This document shows positions 53,706 through 62,415 of a DNA stretch of 64,000 nt, piece by piece. Source of the stretch: JASSUD01 sp031963405 (GTDB taxonomy: Bacteria; Pseudomonadota; Gammaproteobacteria; Burkholderiales; Burkholderiaceae). Below the pieces are notes generated by a model. That model was not told the DNA's origin and did not search any database. It saw only the letters and a list, made by a program, of their open reading frames with translations. Numbering within the stretch: the first letter of the stretch is position 1; each line of letters opens with the position of its first letter. The stretch is taken from positions 1,674,001 through 1,738,000 of the forward strand of contig JASSUJ010000001.1 of NCBI GenBank assembly GCA_031963405.1. The letters are read 5' to 3'. A program made the position numbers and the translations under genes.

Positions 53706-56700
53706 ATGGCAACCCCTCTTGGCATCAAAGTCGACGATGCTCTTCGTCAGCGCCTTAATGATGCCGCCACGCGCTGCAATCGCACGGTGCATTGGATTAT
53801 CAAGCAGTCCGTCCTCAGCTATCTGGAGCAAATTGAGCACGGCTTGCGACCGGTTGAACAAGTGCTGAGCACGGGCGTAGCGGAAATAGAGGACGTCGAA
53901 GCTGATGCACTCTGCGAGTCGGCGACGAGCGTGCAACCTTTTCTGGATTTCGCTCAAGATCTGATGCCGCAGACAGCGCTGCGTTCGGCCATTACCGCTG
54001 CCTATCGGCGGCCAGAAGCTGAATGCGTGCGCTGGCTGATCGACCAGGCTCGGGTGCAGGACGAGCAGCTTGCCGCACGTATCAAAGCGTTGGCACACCA
54101 ACTGGTGCAAGGTCTGCGTGCGCGTGGACAGGAAGGTGGCGTCGAGGGTCTGATTCAAGAATTTTCCCTTTCCAGCCAAGAGGGCGTGGCGCTGATGTGC
54201 CTGGCTGAGGCCTTACTGCGCATTCCTGATCGCGCTACCCGCAACGCACTGATTCGCGACAAGATCAGCAAGGGTGACTGGCGTGCTCACGTGGGTCAAT
54301 CGCCTTCACTGTTCGTCAACGCGGCCACTTGGGGGCTGATGCTGACAGGCAAGTTGGTCGCGACCAATAGCGAAACTGGGTTGTCGGCGGCGCTAGGCCG
54401 TCTGATTGGCAAGGGTGGCGAAGGGGTGATCCGTAAAGGGGTGGACCTGGCGATGCGCCTGATGGGCGAGCAGTTCGTGACTGGCGAGACCATTGCTCAG
54501 GCGCTGACCAACAGCCGCAAGCGTGAAGCCCAAGGATTTCGCTACTCTTTTGATATGCTGGGCGAGGCCGCCACCACCGCGAGTGATGCCCAGCGCTACT
54601 ACCAAGATTACGAACAGGCTATCCACGCTATCGGTAATGCGTCGGCCAAGCGCGGCATCTATGAAGGTCCGGGCATCTCGATCAAGCTTTCGGCACTGCA
54701 CCCACGTTACCACCGTGCTCAGCATGAACGTGTGATGAGCGAGCTGTTACCACGCTTGCAGAGTCTGGCTCACCTGGCACGCCATTACGACATCGGCCTG
54801 AATATCGATGCTGAAGAAGCCGACCGCTTAGAATTGTCGCTGGATCTGCTGGAAGTGCTGTGTTTTGATCCTATGCTAGCAGGCTGGAATGGCATTGGTT
54901 TCGTGGTACAGGCTTACCAGAAGCGTGCACCCTTTGTACTCGATCACCTGATTGACCTCGCACGGCGCAGTCGCCATCGCCTGATGGTGCGTCTGGTCAA
55001 GGGTGCCTACTGGGATACCGAAATCAAGCGGGCCCAGGTTGATGGACTGGAAGGCTATCCGGTTTACACACGTAAGATTTATACCGATATCTCTTATCTT
55101 GCCTGCGCGCGCAAGTTGTTGGCAGTGCCTGAAGCAATCTATCCGCAATTTGCTACGCACAATGCCCAGACGCTGGCCTCTATTTATCACTTGGCGGGCG
55201 AGAACTACTACGCTGGGCAATACGAATTCCAGTGCCTGCACGGCATGGGCGAGCCGCTGTACGAGCAGGTCACGGGTAATGCCGCAGAAGGTCGGCTGGG
55301 GCGCCGTCCCTGCCGCATCTACGCACCGGTGGGCACACACGAGACGTTGTTGGCTTACCTCGTGCGTCGCCTGCTAGAAAATGGCGCCAATACCTCTTTC
55401 GTCAATCGCATTGCTGATGAGTCAGTGCCTATCGACGAGCTGGTCGATGACCCTGTGCATTTGGCCGAGGCCATTGATCCACTAGGCTCGCCGCACACAC
55501 ACATTCCGCTGCCGTCACAGCTTTACTTGCAGCTGGACGAGCGCTGGCCGCGTCAGAATTCAGTCGGGCTGGACCTGAACGACGAGCACCGCTTGGCTTC
55601 GCTAGCGGCGAGTCTATTGGCCAGCGCTGAGTGCGATTGGCGAGCGCAACCCATGCTGGCTGAAGAAGCCATATGGGATGCGACACGTGCGCAACCGGTG
55701 CGCAACCCGGCTCAGAACGCTGATGTTGTAGGGCAGGTGATCGAAGCTAGCGAAGTTGAGGTAGCTGCTGCATTGGCTGTTGCTGCTCGCACCGCGCCGC
55801 TCTGGCACAACACCCCTGTGACCGAACGCGCTGCCTGCTTGCGCCGCGCTGCTGACCAGATGGAAGCCAAGATGTTCACGCTAATGGGTCTGATTGTGCG
55901 CGAAGCCGGCAAGTCGTTGTCTAACGCTATTGCTGAAGTGCGTGAAGCGGTGGATTTCCTGCGCTACTACGCGCAGCAGGTAGAGCATGAGTTCAGCAAT
56001 GAAAATCACCTCCCGCTCGGTACAGTGCTGTGCATCAGCCCTTGGAACTTTCCGCTGGCGATCTTCACCGGTCAGGTGGCAGCAGCGTTGGCAAGCGGAA
56101 ACACGGTGTTGGCTAAGCCCGCTGAGCAGACGCCATTGATCGCTGCCGAAGCGGTGCGCCTGCTACGAGCCGCCGGCTTGCCTGCAGGCGCATTGCAGCT
56201 TCTGCCCGGGAGCGGCGAAACTGTAGGTGCTGCGCTGGTGGCCGATAAGCGGGTGCATGGCGTAATGTTTACTGGCTCCACCGAGGTGGCGCGCATTATC
56301 GCAAGTCAGCTTGCACAGCGTCTGGACGCGCGTGGTCAGCCTATTGTGCTGATCGCTGAGACAGGGGGACAGAATGCGATGGTGGTCGATTCCTCTGCGT
56401 TGGCCGAGCAGGTGGTGGCGGACGTGCTGCAATCGGCCTTTGACTCAGCCGGTCAACGTTGTTCGGCGCTGCGCGTGTTGTGCCTACAGGAAGAGGTAGC
56501 ACCGCGCATGCTCGACATGCTCATCGGTGCCATGCAGGAATTGCAAGTGGGGAACCCCGATCGCTTGGCAACGGATGTTGGACCGGTGATTGATGCCGAG
56601 GCTCAAGCTGGCCTTGAAGCCCACATACGCAGCCTAGCTGAACGCGGTGCTAAAGTTCACCGTACCTTACTTGATGAGGGAGCACAGCGTGCTGTCGCCG

Positions 56701-57644
56701 CGGGCACCTTCGTGGCACCAACGCTGATCGAGATAGAGAGTATTGCGGATTTGAAACGAGAGGTTTTTGGTCCGGTGTTGCATGTGCTGCGCTATCGGCG
56801 CGAAGAGCTGGACACGCTCATCGATCAGATCAACGCTACCGGCTACGGTCTGACCTTTGGCGTGCATAGTCGTATCGATGAAACCATTGAGCGATTGTCA
56901 GCGCGCATCGCCGTTGGCAACGTTTACGTCAATCGCAACACGGTGGGTGCAGTGGTGGGCGTACAGCCTTTTGGTGGCGAAGGGCTGTCGGGCACTGGCC
57001 CGAAGGCGGGTGGACCATTGTATATGTGGCGCTTGCTGACCCAGGCACCGGCACAGCCAGCACTAGTCGAAGCACCGCCGCCAGCGTCCCTCGAATTGCT
57101 GCAAAGCTGGTTCGAGCACCTAGGGAACGCCGCGGCAAAGGCGCGTTGTCTGCGCCTAGCCCGTGGACTGTGCGCAGGTCAGCAATTGCTGCTGTCTGGC
57201 CCCACCGGCGAGCGCAATGCCTATCAGCTGACGCCGCGTGGCCCGGTGCTGTGCGTGGCCGGCAGCGCGACGGGGGCGCTCGCCCAGTTGACGAGCGCGC
57301 TAGCCAGCGGCAATACGGCATTGTTCCTGGTCAGTGACGCGGCGCGTGCCTGGCTGGCGGGCTTGCCGCCGGATGTGGCACGATACCTGCGCTGTATCGA
57401 TGAAGCAGAACTCGATACAGCCGAATTCGCGGCTGTGCTCATCGAGGGCGACAGTGATGCGCTGTGTCAGTGGAGTCAGCGCATTGCTCGGCGTGATGGC
57501 CCCATCGTGCCAGTGCAGGGCCTGTCCACAGCCGCTCTTGCAGCGGGCGCGGACTACGTGGCCGCGCGCCTGTTAACCGAGCGTAGCATCAGTGTTAATA
57601 CTGCTGCTGCCGGTGGTAATGCTAGTCTGATGAGCATTGGCTGA
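53706..57644 (+). CDS. putA: Bifunctional proline dehydrogenase / P5C dehydrogenase, trifunctional PutA
   Basis: 1312 residues from ATG 53706 (GGAG 9 bp upstream; a frame to 53601 lacks support). N-terminal ribbon-helix-helix repressor domain (about 1-48, IKVDDALRQRLNDAATRCNR). PRODH barrel (about 215-530, with GISIKLSALHPRY and RLVKGAYWDTEIKRAQVDG). P5C dehydrogenase (about 600-1120) with the catalytic-Cys region SAGQRCSALRVL and PWNFPLAIFTGQ. A C-terminal ALDH-like fold closes it. It oxidises proline to glutamate via quinone and NAD+. The RHH part implies self-repression of the put operon. Clearly GC-richer than neighbouring genes, suggesting transfer. Confidence 0.96.
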   Translation: MATPLGIKVDDALRQRLNDAATRCNRTVHWIIKQSVLSYLEQIEHGLRPVEQVLSTGVAEIEDVEADALCESATSVQPFLDFAQDLMPQTALRSAITAAYRRPEAECVRWLIDQARVQDEQLAARIKALAHQLVQGLRARGQEGGVEGLIQEFSLSSQEGVALMCLAEALLRIPDRATRNALIRDKISKGDWRAHVGQSPSLFVNAATWGLMLTGKLVATNSETGLSAALGRLIGKGGEGVIRKGVDLAMRLMGEQFVTGETIAQALTNSRKREAQGFRYSFDMLGEAATTASDAQRYYQDYEQAIHAIGNASAKRGIYEGPGISIKLSALHPRYHRAQHERVMSELLPRLQSLAHLARHYDIGLNIDAEEADRLELSLDLLEVLCFDPMLAGWNGIGFVVQAYQKRAPFVLDHLIDLARRSRHRLMVRLVKGAYWDTEIKRAQVDGLEGYPVYTRKIYTDISYLACARKLLAVPEAIYPQFATHNAQTLASIYHLAGENYYAGQYEFQCLHGMGEPLYEQVTGNAAEGRLGRRPCRIYAPVGTHETLLAYLVRRLLENGANTSFVNRIADESVPIDELVDDPVHLAEAIDPLGSPHTHIPLPSQLYLQLDERWPRQNSVGLDLNDEHRLASLAASLLASAECDWRAQPMLAEEAIWDATRAQPVRNPAQNADVVGQVIEASEVEVAAALAVAARTAPLWHNTPVTERAACLRRAADQMEAKMFTLMGLIVREAGKSLSNAIAEVREAVDFLRYYAQQVEHEFSNENHLPLGTVLCISPWNFPLAIFTGQVAAALASGNTVLAKPAEQTPLIAAEAVRLLRAAGLPAGALQLLPGSGETVGAALVADKRVHGVMFTGSTEVARIIASQLAQRLDARGQPIVLIAETGGQNAMVVDSSALAEQVVADVLQSAFDSAGQRCSALRVLCLQEEVAPRMLDMLIGAMQELQVGNPDRLATDVGPVIDAEAQAGLEAHIRSLAERGAKVHRTLLDEGAQRAVAAGTFVAPTLIEIESIADLKREVFGPVLHVLRYRREELDTLIDQINATGYGLTFGVHSRIDETIERLSARIAVGNVYVNRNTVGAVVGVQPFGGEGLSGTGPKAGGPLYMWRLLTQAPAQPALVEAPPPASLELLQSWFEHLGNAAAKARCLRLARGLCAGQQLLLSGPTGERNAYQLTPRGPVLCVAGSATGALAQLTSALASGNTALFLVSDAARAWLAGLPPDVARYLRCIDEAELDTAEFAAVLIEGDSDALCQWSQRIARRDGPIVPVQGLSTAALAAGADYVAARLLTERSISVNTAAAGGNASLMSIG

Positions 57645-57675
57645 GCGGATCCAGCAATTTATAGTACGTTTCACT

Positions 57676-57713
57676 GCCCGTCTGTGGGCCGGCCTAGCCC
57701 GGTCCACAGACGG
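57676..57713 (+). terminator. putA terminator
   Basis: CCCGTCTGTGG...CCGG and CCGG...CCACAGACGGG form a strong stem (57676-57713) 31 bp past the stop, with little T-tract. Confidence 0.65.
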
Positions 57714-57717
57714 GAAT

Positions 57718-57821
57718 AGAAAGTCCGCATAAACTGGAAGGCAAGGCATGCCCGCATAGACAGTACGTTAGTACGGCAAGCAGGCATAACAACGCCGCCC
57801 TCTAGTTTATGCAGACTTTTC
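57718..57821. repeat. Family A palindromic element (A6), inverted core
   Basis: GAAAGTCCGCATAAACT at the left and AGTTTATGCAGACTTTTC at the right. The core TACGTTAGTACGGCAAGCAG is the reverse complement of the TTGCCGTACTAA core elsewhere. Confidence 0.75.
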
Positions 57822-57823
57822 TT

Positions 57824-58010
57824 AAAACTGGTTCAACGTCTTAAGAAAATGATTAGTAGAGGTGATAGGTAATCATGTTGAGGTTCCTGCGTCCACCTCA
57901 ACCTACAAAAACTAGCAAAAAATCCGTAGGTTGGGGCGATGCAGGAACCTCAACGTGCAGACCACGCATTTCTAATTTCTGTTTTTTGAGACTTTGAGCA
58001 AGTTCTAAGA
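57824..58010. repeat. Family C element (C9)
   Basis: AACTGGTTCAACGTCTTAAG at the left, GAGACTTTGAGCAAGTTCTAAG at the right. An internal inverted pair is built from TTGAGGTTCCTGCGTCCACC and its later counterpart GGTTGGGGCGATGCAGGAAC then CTCAA. It fills the putA-putP gap, which contains no gene. Confidence 0.65.
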
Positions 58011-58076
58011 AAGTGACTGAGCCACACGCTCGATAGAGCAGTGGCGCTTTTTTAAAATAGGTAAGGAGTTATTTAT

Positions 58077-59570
58077 ATGACCGCTAACATACCCACTATC
58101 ACCATGTTCGCCGTTTATCTGGCGGGGATGATGCTTGTCGGCTGGTTCGGGTATCGAGCTACGAGCAATTTGTCGGACTACATCCTGGGCGGACGCAGCC
58201 TGGGTAGCCTGGTCACGGCACTTTCCGCCGGTGCGTCTGATATGAGCGGCTGGCTGCTGATGGGTCTGCCGGGCGCCGTCTTTATGTACGGTTTGCGCGG
58301 CTCTTGGATTGCCATCGGGCTAATCTTAGGCGCTTGGCTGAATTGGCGCTTTGTCGCCGCGCGCTTACGTGTCTATACAGAGAAGGCGGGCAATGCGCTG
58401 ACTCTGCCGGACTATCTGAGCAATCGCTTTGAAGATAAGAGTAACCTGCTGCGCATTATCACGGCGGTAGTGATTCTGGTGTTCTTTACCGTCTACGCTG
58501 CCTCCGGCGTAGTGGCAGGCGCACGTCTATTCGAAAGTATGTTCGGCCTACCTTACTCCACCGCCTTGTATGTGGGAGCTATCGCTACCATCGCCTATGT
58601 GTTTGTTGGCGGTTTCCTAGCCGTGAGTTGGACTGACACGATTCAGGCTTCGCTGATGATTGGGGCGCTGCTCGTTGCTCCACTAATGGTGATATACGTA
58701 GCTGGTGGCCCTAGCTCGGCGATTGACGTGGTGCGCAGCGTGGATGCGACGAAGCTGGATTTGTTCCATGGCCTGAGCACTATCGGCATTTTCTCGATGC
58801 TGGCCTGGGGCCTAGGTTATTTTGGACAGCCCCATATTTTGGTGCGCTTCATGGCGGCCGAATCGGTCAACACTATCCCCAGAGCTCGCCTTATTGGCAT
58901 GAGCTGGATGATACTGTGTTTAGTCGGCACGGTAGCAGTCGGCTTCTTCGGCATCGCCTACTTTCAGCTTAACCCGCAGCAAGCCGGCGGCGTTACGGCT
59001 GACTCCGAAAAGGTTTTTATCGAAATCGCCAAGTTGCTGTTTAATCCTTGGATCGCTGGCATTTTGCTAGCTGCCATCCTGGCTGCTGTGATGAGCACGC
59101 TTTCGTGCCAACTACTGGTGTGTTCCAGTGCGTTGACGCAAGATATCTACAAGACTTTCTTGCGTAAGAAGGCCAGTCAGGTCGAATTGGTCTGGTTTGG
59201 CCGCGCCATGGTGCTGCTGGTATCGATGATCGCAATTTGGCTGGCTTCCGACCCAACTAGCAAGGTGTTAGGGATGGTTAGCTATGCCTGGGCTGGTTTT
59301 GGTGCTGCTTTTGGTCCGGTGGTGCTCGGTTCGCTGTTGTGGCCGCGTATGAATAAGAACGGCGCGCTTGCCGGTATGATCGTCGGTGCTGTTACGGTGT
59401 TGGTCTGGAAGCAATATGGCTGGTTCAATCTGTATGAGATCGTGCCCGGTTTTGCACTCGCCACCATTGCCATTGTGATCGGCAGCTTAGCCAGTCCTAT
59501 CCCTTCGAGCAATATGGGAAAAGATTTCCGTGCAGTTGAGGGCAAGATCAAGGATCTGCCGTCAGTGTGA
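58077..59570 (+). CDS. putP: Sodium/proline symporter
   Basis: 497 residues with AGGAG upstream. Thirteen membrane segments. SSS-family landmarks: NLSDYILGGRSLGS, LSAGASDMSGWLLMGLPGA, ITAVVILVFFTVYAASGVVAGARLFES and LAAILAAVMSTLSCQLLV. It takes up proline with Na+, the substrate of PutA, in the same orientation 430 bp downstream. Like putA it is GC-richer than its neighbours, so the two probably arrived together. Confidence 0.95.
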   Translation: MTANIPTITMFAVYLAGMMLVGWFGYRATSNLSDYILGGRSLGSLVTALSAGASDMSGWLLMGLPGAVFMYGLRGSWIAIGLILGAWLNWRFVAARLRVYTEKAGNALTLPDYLSNRFEDKSNLLRIITAVVILVFFTVYAASGVVAGARLFESMFGLPYSTALYVGAIATIAYVFVGGFLAVSWTDTIQASLMIGALLVAPLMVIYVAGGPSSAIDVVRSVDATKLDLFHGLSTIGIFSMLAWGLGYFGQPHILVRFMAAESVNTIPRARLIGMSWMILCLVGTVAVGFFGIAYFQLNPQQAGGVTADSEKVFIEIAKLLFNPWIAGILLAAILAAVMSTLSCQLLVCSSALTQDIYKTFLRKKASQVELVWFGRAMVLLVSMIAIWLASDPTSKVLGMVSYAWAGFGAAFGPVVLGSLLWPRMNKNGALAGMIVGAVTVLVWKQYGWFNLYEIVPGFALATIAIVIGSLASPIPSSNMGKDFRAVEGKIKDLPSV

Positions 59571-59580
59571 CATAGGAAAC

Positions 59581-59599
59581 CGCCGCCGTTCTGGCGGCG
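59581..59599 (+). terminator. Hairpin after putP
   Basis: CGCCGCC/GGCGGCG with a 5-nt loop, 10 bp after the stop; weak T-tract. Confidence 0.5.
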
Positions 59600-59620
59600 C
59601 CACTTCATTTGTTAGGATAT

Positions 59621-59672
59621 GAAAGAAGGTCTGCATAAGCCGGTTAACGGCGTTATGCAGACCTTCTTCTTT
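59621..59672. repeat. Coreless family A palindrome (A7)
   Basis: AGAAGGTCTGCATAA (59624-59638) with perfect complement 59653-59667 and only about 14 bp between. It looks like a deletion derivative. Confidence 0.8.
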
Positions 59673-59726
59673 AAGCAATGTGCGCGGTCCGCTTTATCCC
59701 ATATTGAAACTTTTAATAAGCTTTTA

Positions 59727-61844
59727 TCAGGTGGTTAAGAAAGCCTTTAAATTAGCTAAGCGATCTTTTGGTGTAATGGGCGCTTCGTCAGCTGCAGGGG
59801 GTGGTGCATCGTCGAGCGCCATTTCTTTAATAAAACGTGACGCTTCACACTTCAATACTTCTCTTGCCCGTTTGCGTTTTGTGCAGTAGCTCAAATGCAA
59901 GCTGCGCTGGGCGCGCGTGATAGCTACATAAATTAAACGCCGCTCTTCTTCGATGCGCGCTTCACGCACTGCTTCGTCAATGACTAGCTCACTCTTCCCC
60001 GCCTCATTGCCACGGTGCGGCAAAATACCTTCTTCACAGCCCACTAAAAACACGTGTGGATATTCCAGCCCTTTGGACGCATGGATGGTGGATAGACGCA
60101 CTGCATCTTGGTTTTCGTCGCGTCCTTCAAGCATTGAGATCAGCGACACCGTTTGAATTAATTGCAGCAAGTTTTTGCCTGGGTCATCTAAACTTTCTGC
60201 GCTACTCGGGCTATCCGGCTGCGGATTTGAGGCATCCGGCAAAATCGATGCTTCAGGCTTAGTGCCTTTGCGCTTTAACCACTCCAGAAACTCACACACG
60301 TTTTGCCATTTGCTAATGGCCTGTCGCTCATCAAAGGTATCGTATAGATAGGCTTCGTAATCGATGCCTGACATTAATTCATCAAGCAACACACTGGCTG
60401 GTTCGCTAGCTGCACGTTCGGCAATGCGCTGAATAAAATCGCTAAAGGCGCGCAGCGGGTAGATTTGACGTGCCGCGAGCCTGGTCTCAAGCCCACCCAT
60501 ATAGACTGCTTCAAATAGTGAAACTTTAGCTTGCCCAGCAAAACCACCGAGCGCTTCTAGCGTGGCATTGCCCACCCCGCGCCGTGGCGTGGTGATGGCG
60601 CGAATAAAGGCCGGTTCGTCATCAGCATTCGCAATCAACCTTAAATAAGCGCACAGATCTTTAATTTCCGCTTTGTCAAAAAATGATTGCCCGCCCGACA
60701 AGACATAAGGAATGCGTTCGCGGCGCAGTATTTGTTCAAACACCCGCGCTTGAAAATTACCTCGATACAAAATCGCATAATCGCCAAAGTGTGCGCGCCG
60801 CTCAAAACGGTGGGCGGAAAGTCGAAACACGACCGATTCTGCCTCGTGCTCTTCATCATTAGCCGCGGTGATCGTAATCAAATCGCCCATGCCGTGCTCA
60901 CTCCACAGCTTTTTTTCAAAAAGCTTGGGATTATTAGAGATCACTTGATTCGCCGCGTCTAATATGCGTACTGTGGAACGATAATTTTGTTCAAGCTTGA
61001 TCACGTGCAGCTTAGGAAAATCAATTTGTAGCTGCCGCAAGTTCTCAAGCGTCGCTCCGCGCCAACCATAAATCGCCTGATCATCATCGCCCACTGCAGT
61101 AAACGCAGCACGCGGCCCAGCGAGCAGCTTGAGCAATTCATATTGGCAGGTGTTGGTATCTTGGTATTCATCAATGAGTAAATAGCGCAAGCGATTTTGC
61201 CATTTCTCACGCACCGTTTCGTGCGCGGCCAGAATTTCTGTTGGCAAGCCAATCAAATCATCAAAATCAACCGCCTGATAAGCGCGCAGTGTTGCTGCAT
61301 AGTTGCGATAGATCAACGCCGCTTGCTGCTCGTCTTCATCGCGTGCTTCGGCTAACGCAGCTTCTGGGGTAATGAGGCGGTTTTTCCACAAAGAAATAGC
61401 GGTTTGAATGCGGCGAATCAGTGCTTTGTCCGTCGTGGCAGCTTGTTCTTGCACCATTACAAAGCAATCACCCGCATCCATAATCGAAAATTGCGGTTTT
61501 AAACCCGCATGCTCGGCCTCTTGCCGCAAAATCTGCATGCCCAAGGCGTGAAAGGTACACACAGTAAGCTGCTTAAGTGATACAGGGCGCCCCTCATAGC
61601 CAGGCGCGGATAAAGTTTTCCCCGCCAGCAATTCCCCCGTGCGCTCGCGCATTTCAGCTGCGGCTTTGTTAGTAAAGGTGAGGGCGGCGATGTGCTTTGG
61701 CTGAAAACCTTTTTCCTCAATCAAGTAAGCAATTTTCTGCGTAATCACGCGAGTTTTGCCACTGCCAGCTCCAGCGAGCACCAAGCAAGGGCCATCGAAA
61801 TAACGCACAGCTTCGCGCTGGGCGGCGTTGAGATTAGCGGACAT
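59727..61844 (-). CDS. rep: ATP-dependent DNA helicase Rep (UvrD/Rep superfamily 1)
   Basis: 705 residues. It starts MSANLNAAQREAVRYFDGPC with the Walker A AGAGSGKTRV (about 25-34). FTNKAAAEMRER, YLLIDEYQDTN (Walker B), GDDDQAIYGWRGA, QNYRS, LSTIHASKGLEYPHVFLVG and YVAITRAQRSLHLSYC follow in SF1A order. It unwinds 3'-5' and helps replication forks pass obstacles. Slightly longer at the C-terminus than E. coli Rep. Confidence 0.94.
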   Translation of the reverse strand: MSANLNAAQREAVRYFDGPCLVLAGAGSGKTRVITQKIAYLIEEKGFQPKHIAALTFTNKAAAEMRERTGELLAGKTLSAPGYEGRPVSLKQLTVCTFHALGMQILRQEAEHAGLKPQFSIMDAGDCFVMVQEQAATTDKALIRRIQTAISLWKNRLITPEAALAEARDEDEQQAALIYRNYAATLRAYQAVDFDDLIGLPTEILAAHETVREKWQNRLRYLLIDEYQDTNTCQYELLKLLAGPRAAFTAVGDDDQAIYGWRGATLENLRQLQIDFPKLHVIKLEQNYRSTVRILDAANQVISNNPKLFEKKLWSEHGMGDLITITAANDEEHEAESVVFRLSAHRFERRAHFGDYAILYRGNFQARVFEQILRRERIPYVLSGGQSFFDKAEIKDLCAYLRLIANADDEPAFIRAITTPRRGVGNATLEALGGFAGQAKVSLFEAVYMGGLETRLAARQIYPLRAFSDFIQRIAERAASEPASVLLDELMSGIDYEAYLYDTFDERQAISKWQNVCEFLEWLKRKGTKPEASILPDASNPQPDSPSSAESLDDPGKNLLQLIQTVSLISMLEGRDENQDAVRLSTIHASKGLEYPHVFLVGCEEGILPHRGNEAGKSELVIDEAVREARIEEERRLIYVAITRAQRSLHLSYCTKRKRAREVLKCEASRFIKEMALDDAPPPAADEAPITPKDRLANLKAFLTT

Positions 61845-61878
61845 ATATTTATTACAACCAACTGGCTGAGATTTTTGC

Positions 61879-61923
61879 TTAAGGAAGGTCTGCTACTTCC
61901 TGGGTTAGGCAGACCTTCCTTAA
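61879..61923. repeat. Coreless family A palindrome (A8)
   Basis: TTAAGGAAGGTCTGC (61879-61893) and its perfect 15-bp complement (61909-61923), 15 bp between. Confidence 0.85.
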
Positions 61924-62080
61924 AGAAGAGGTTAAAAATCGCTGCCTTGCGATTTATTAAATGATAGCAAGATGCTGAAGTGTCTCATTGTGAATGCTGT
62001 AGACCATAAATAAAATTATTAACCAAAAGTCACGGCGAAGCTGGTGCGTGGCGGGCAGCGCTGCTTATTGATGACAGGCC

Positions 62081-62150
62081 TTAGGAGGTGCTGCATAAAT
62101 CTGTGGGCAAAAAAGGCATAACGCCGCGCAGGGGGCATGCAGACCTTCTC
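62081..62150. repeat. Degenerate family A element (A9)
   Basis: TTAGGAGGTGCTGCATAAAT at the left and CATGCAGACCTTCTC at the right, with a GGCATAACGCCGCG core. Confidence 0.6.
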
Positions 62151-62415
62151 ACATTTTTGTTGTGCTTCTTTGATTAGCTAATCAGTCTCAGTAGAAAAAT
62201 ATATCGAGCTGAGCAATAGCTGACGGCTTACCCAGCAAGGACCATCAAGTTGATTAGGTAATACCTGTATGCGGCGTAAAGGCCGCCTGTACGCTTGGCT
62301 CATTCAGCATTTTTTAACGAGCATCAGTCGCCGTGTTTGTCTTTCGCGTAAATAACTTTCCATTTTTATAGCACAAGAAAAAACTCTTCTTTGATACATA
62401 GGATTAGGAAAAAAT

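Larger units (their letters stand above)
61845..62415. other. 570-bp gap before the last orphan gene
   Basis: Holds two family A elements (61879-61923, 62081-62150). The remainder is unremarkable; no gene. Confidence 0.55.

Noticed and set aside
57026..57337. 103-codon plus-strand frame and antisense frames inside putA
   Set aside because: Expected shadows in GC-rich coding DNA.
9033..62150. CRISPR array, suggested by many similar repeats
   Set aside because: Copies are dispersed, palindromic and separated by genes; there are no regular spacers and no cas genes.
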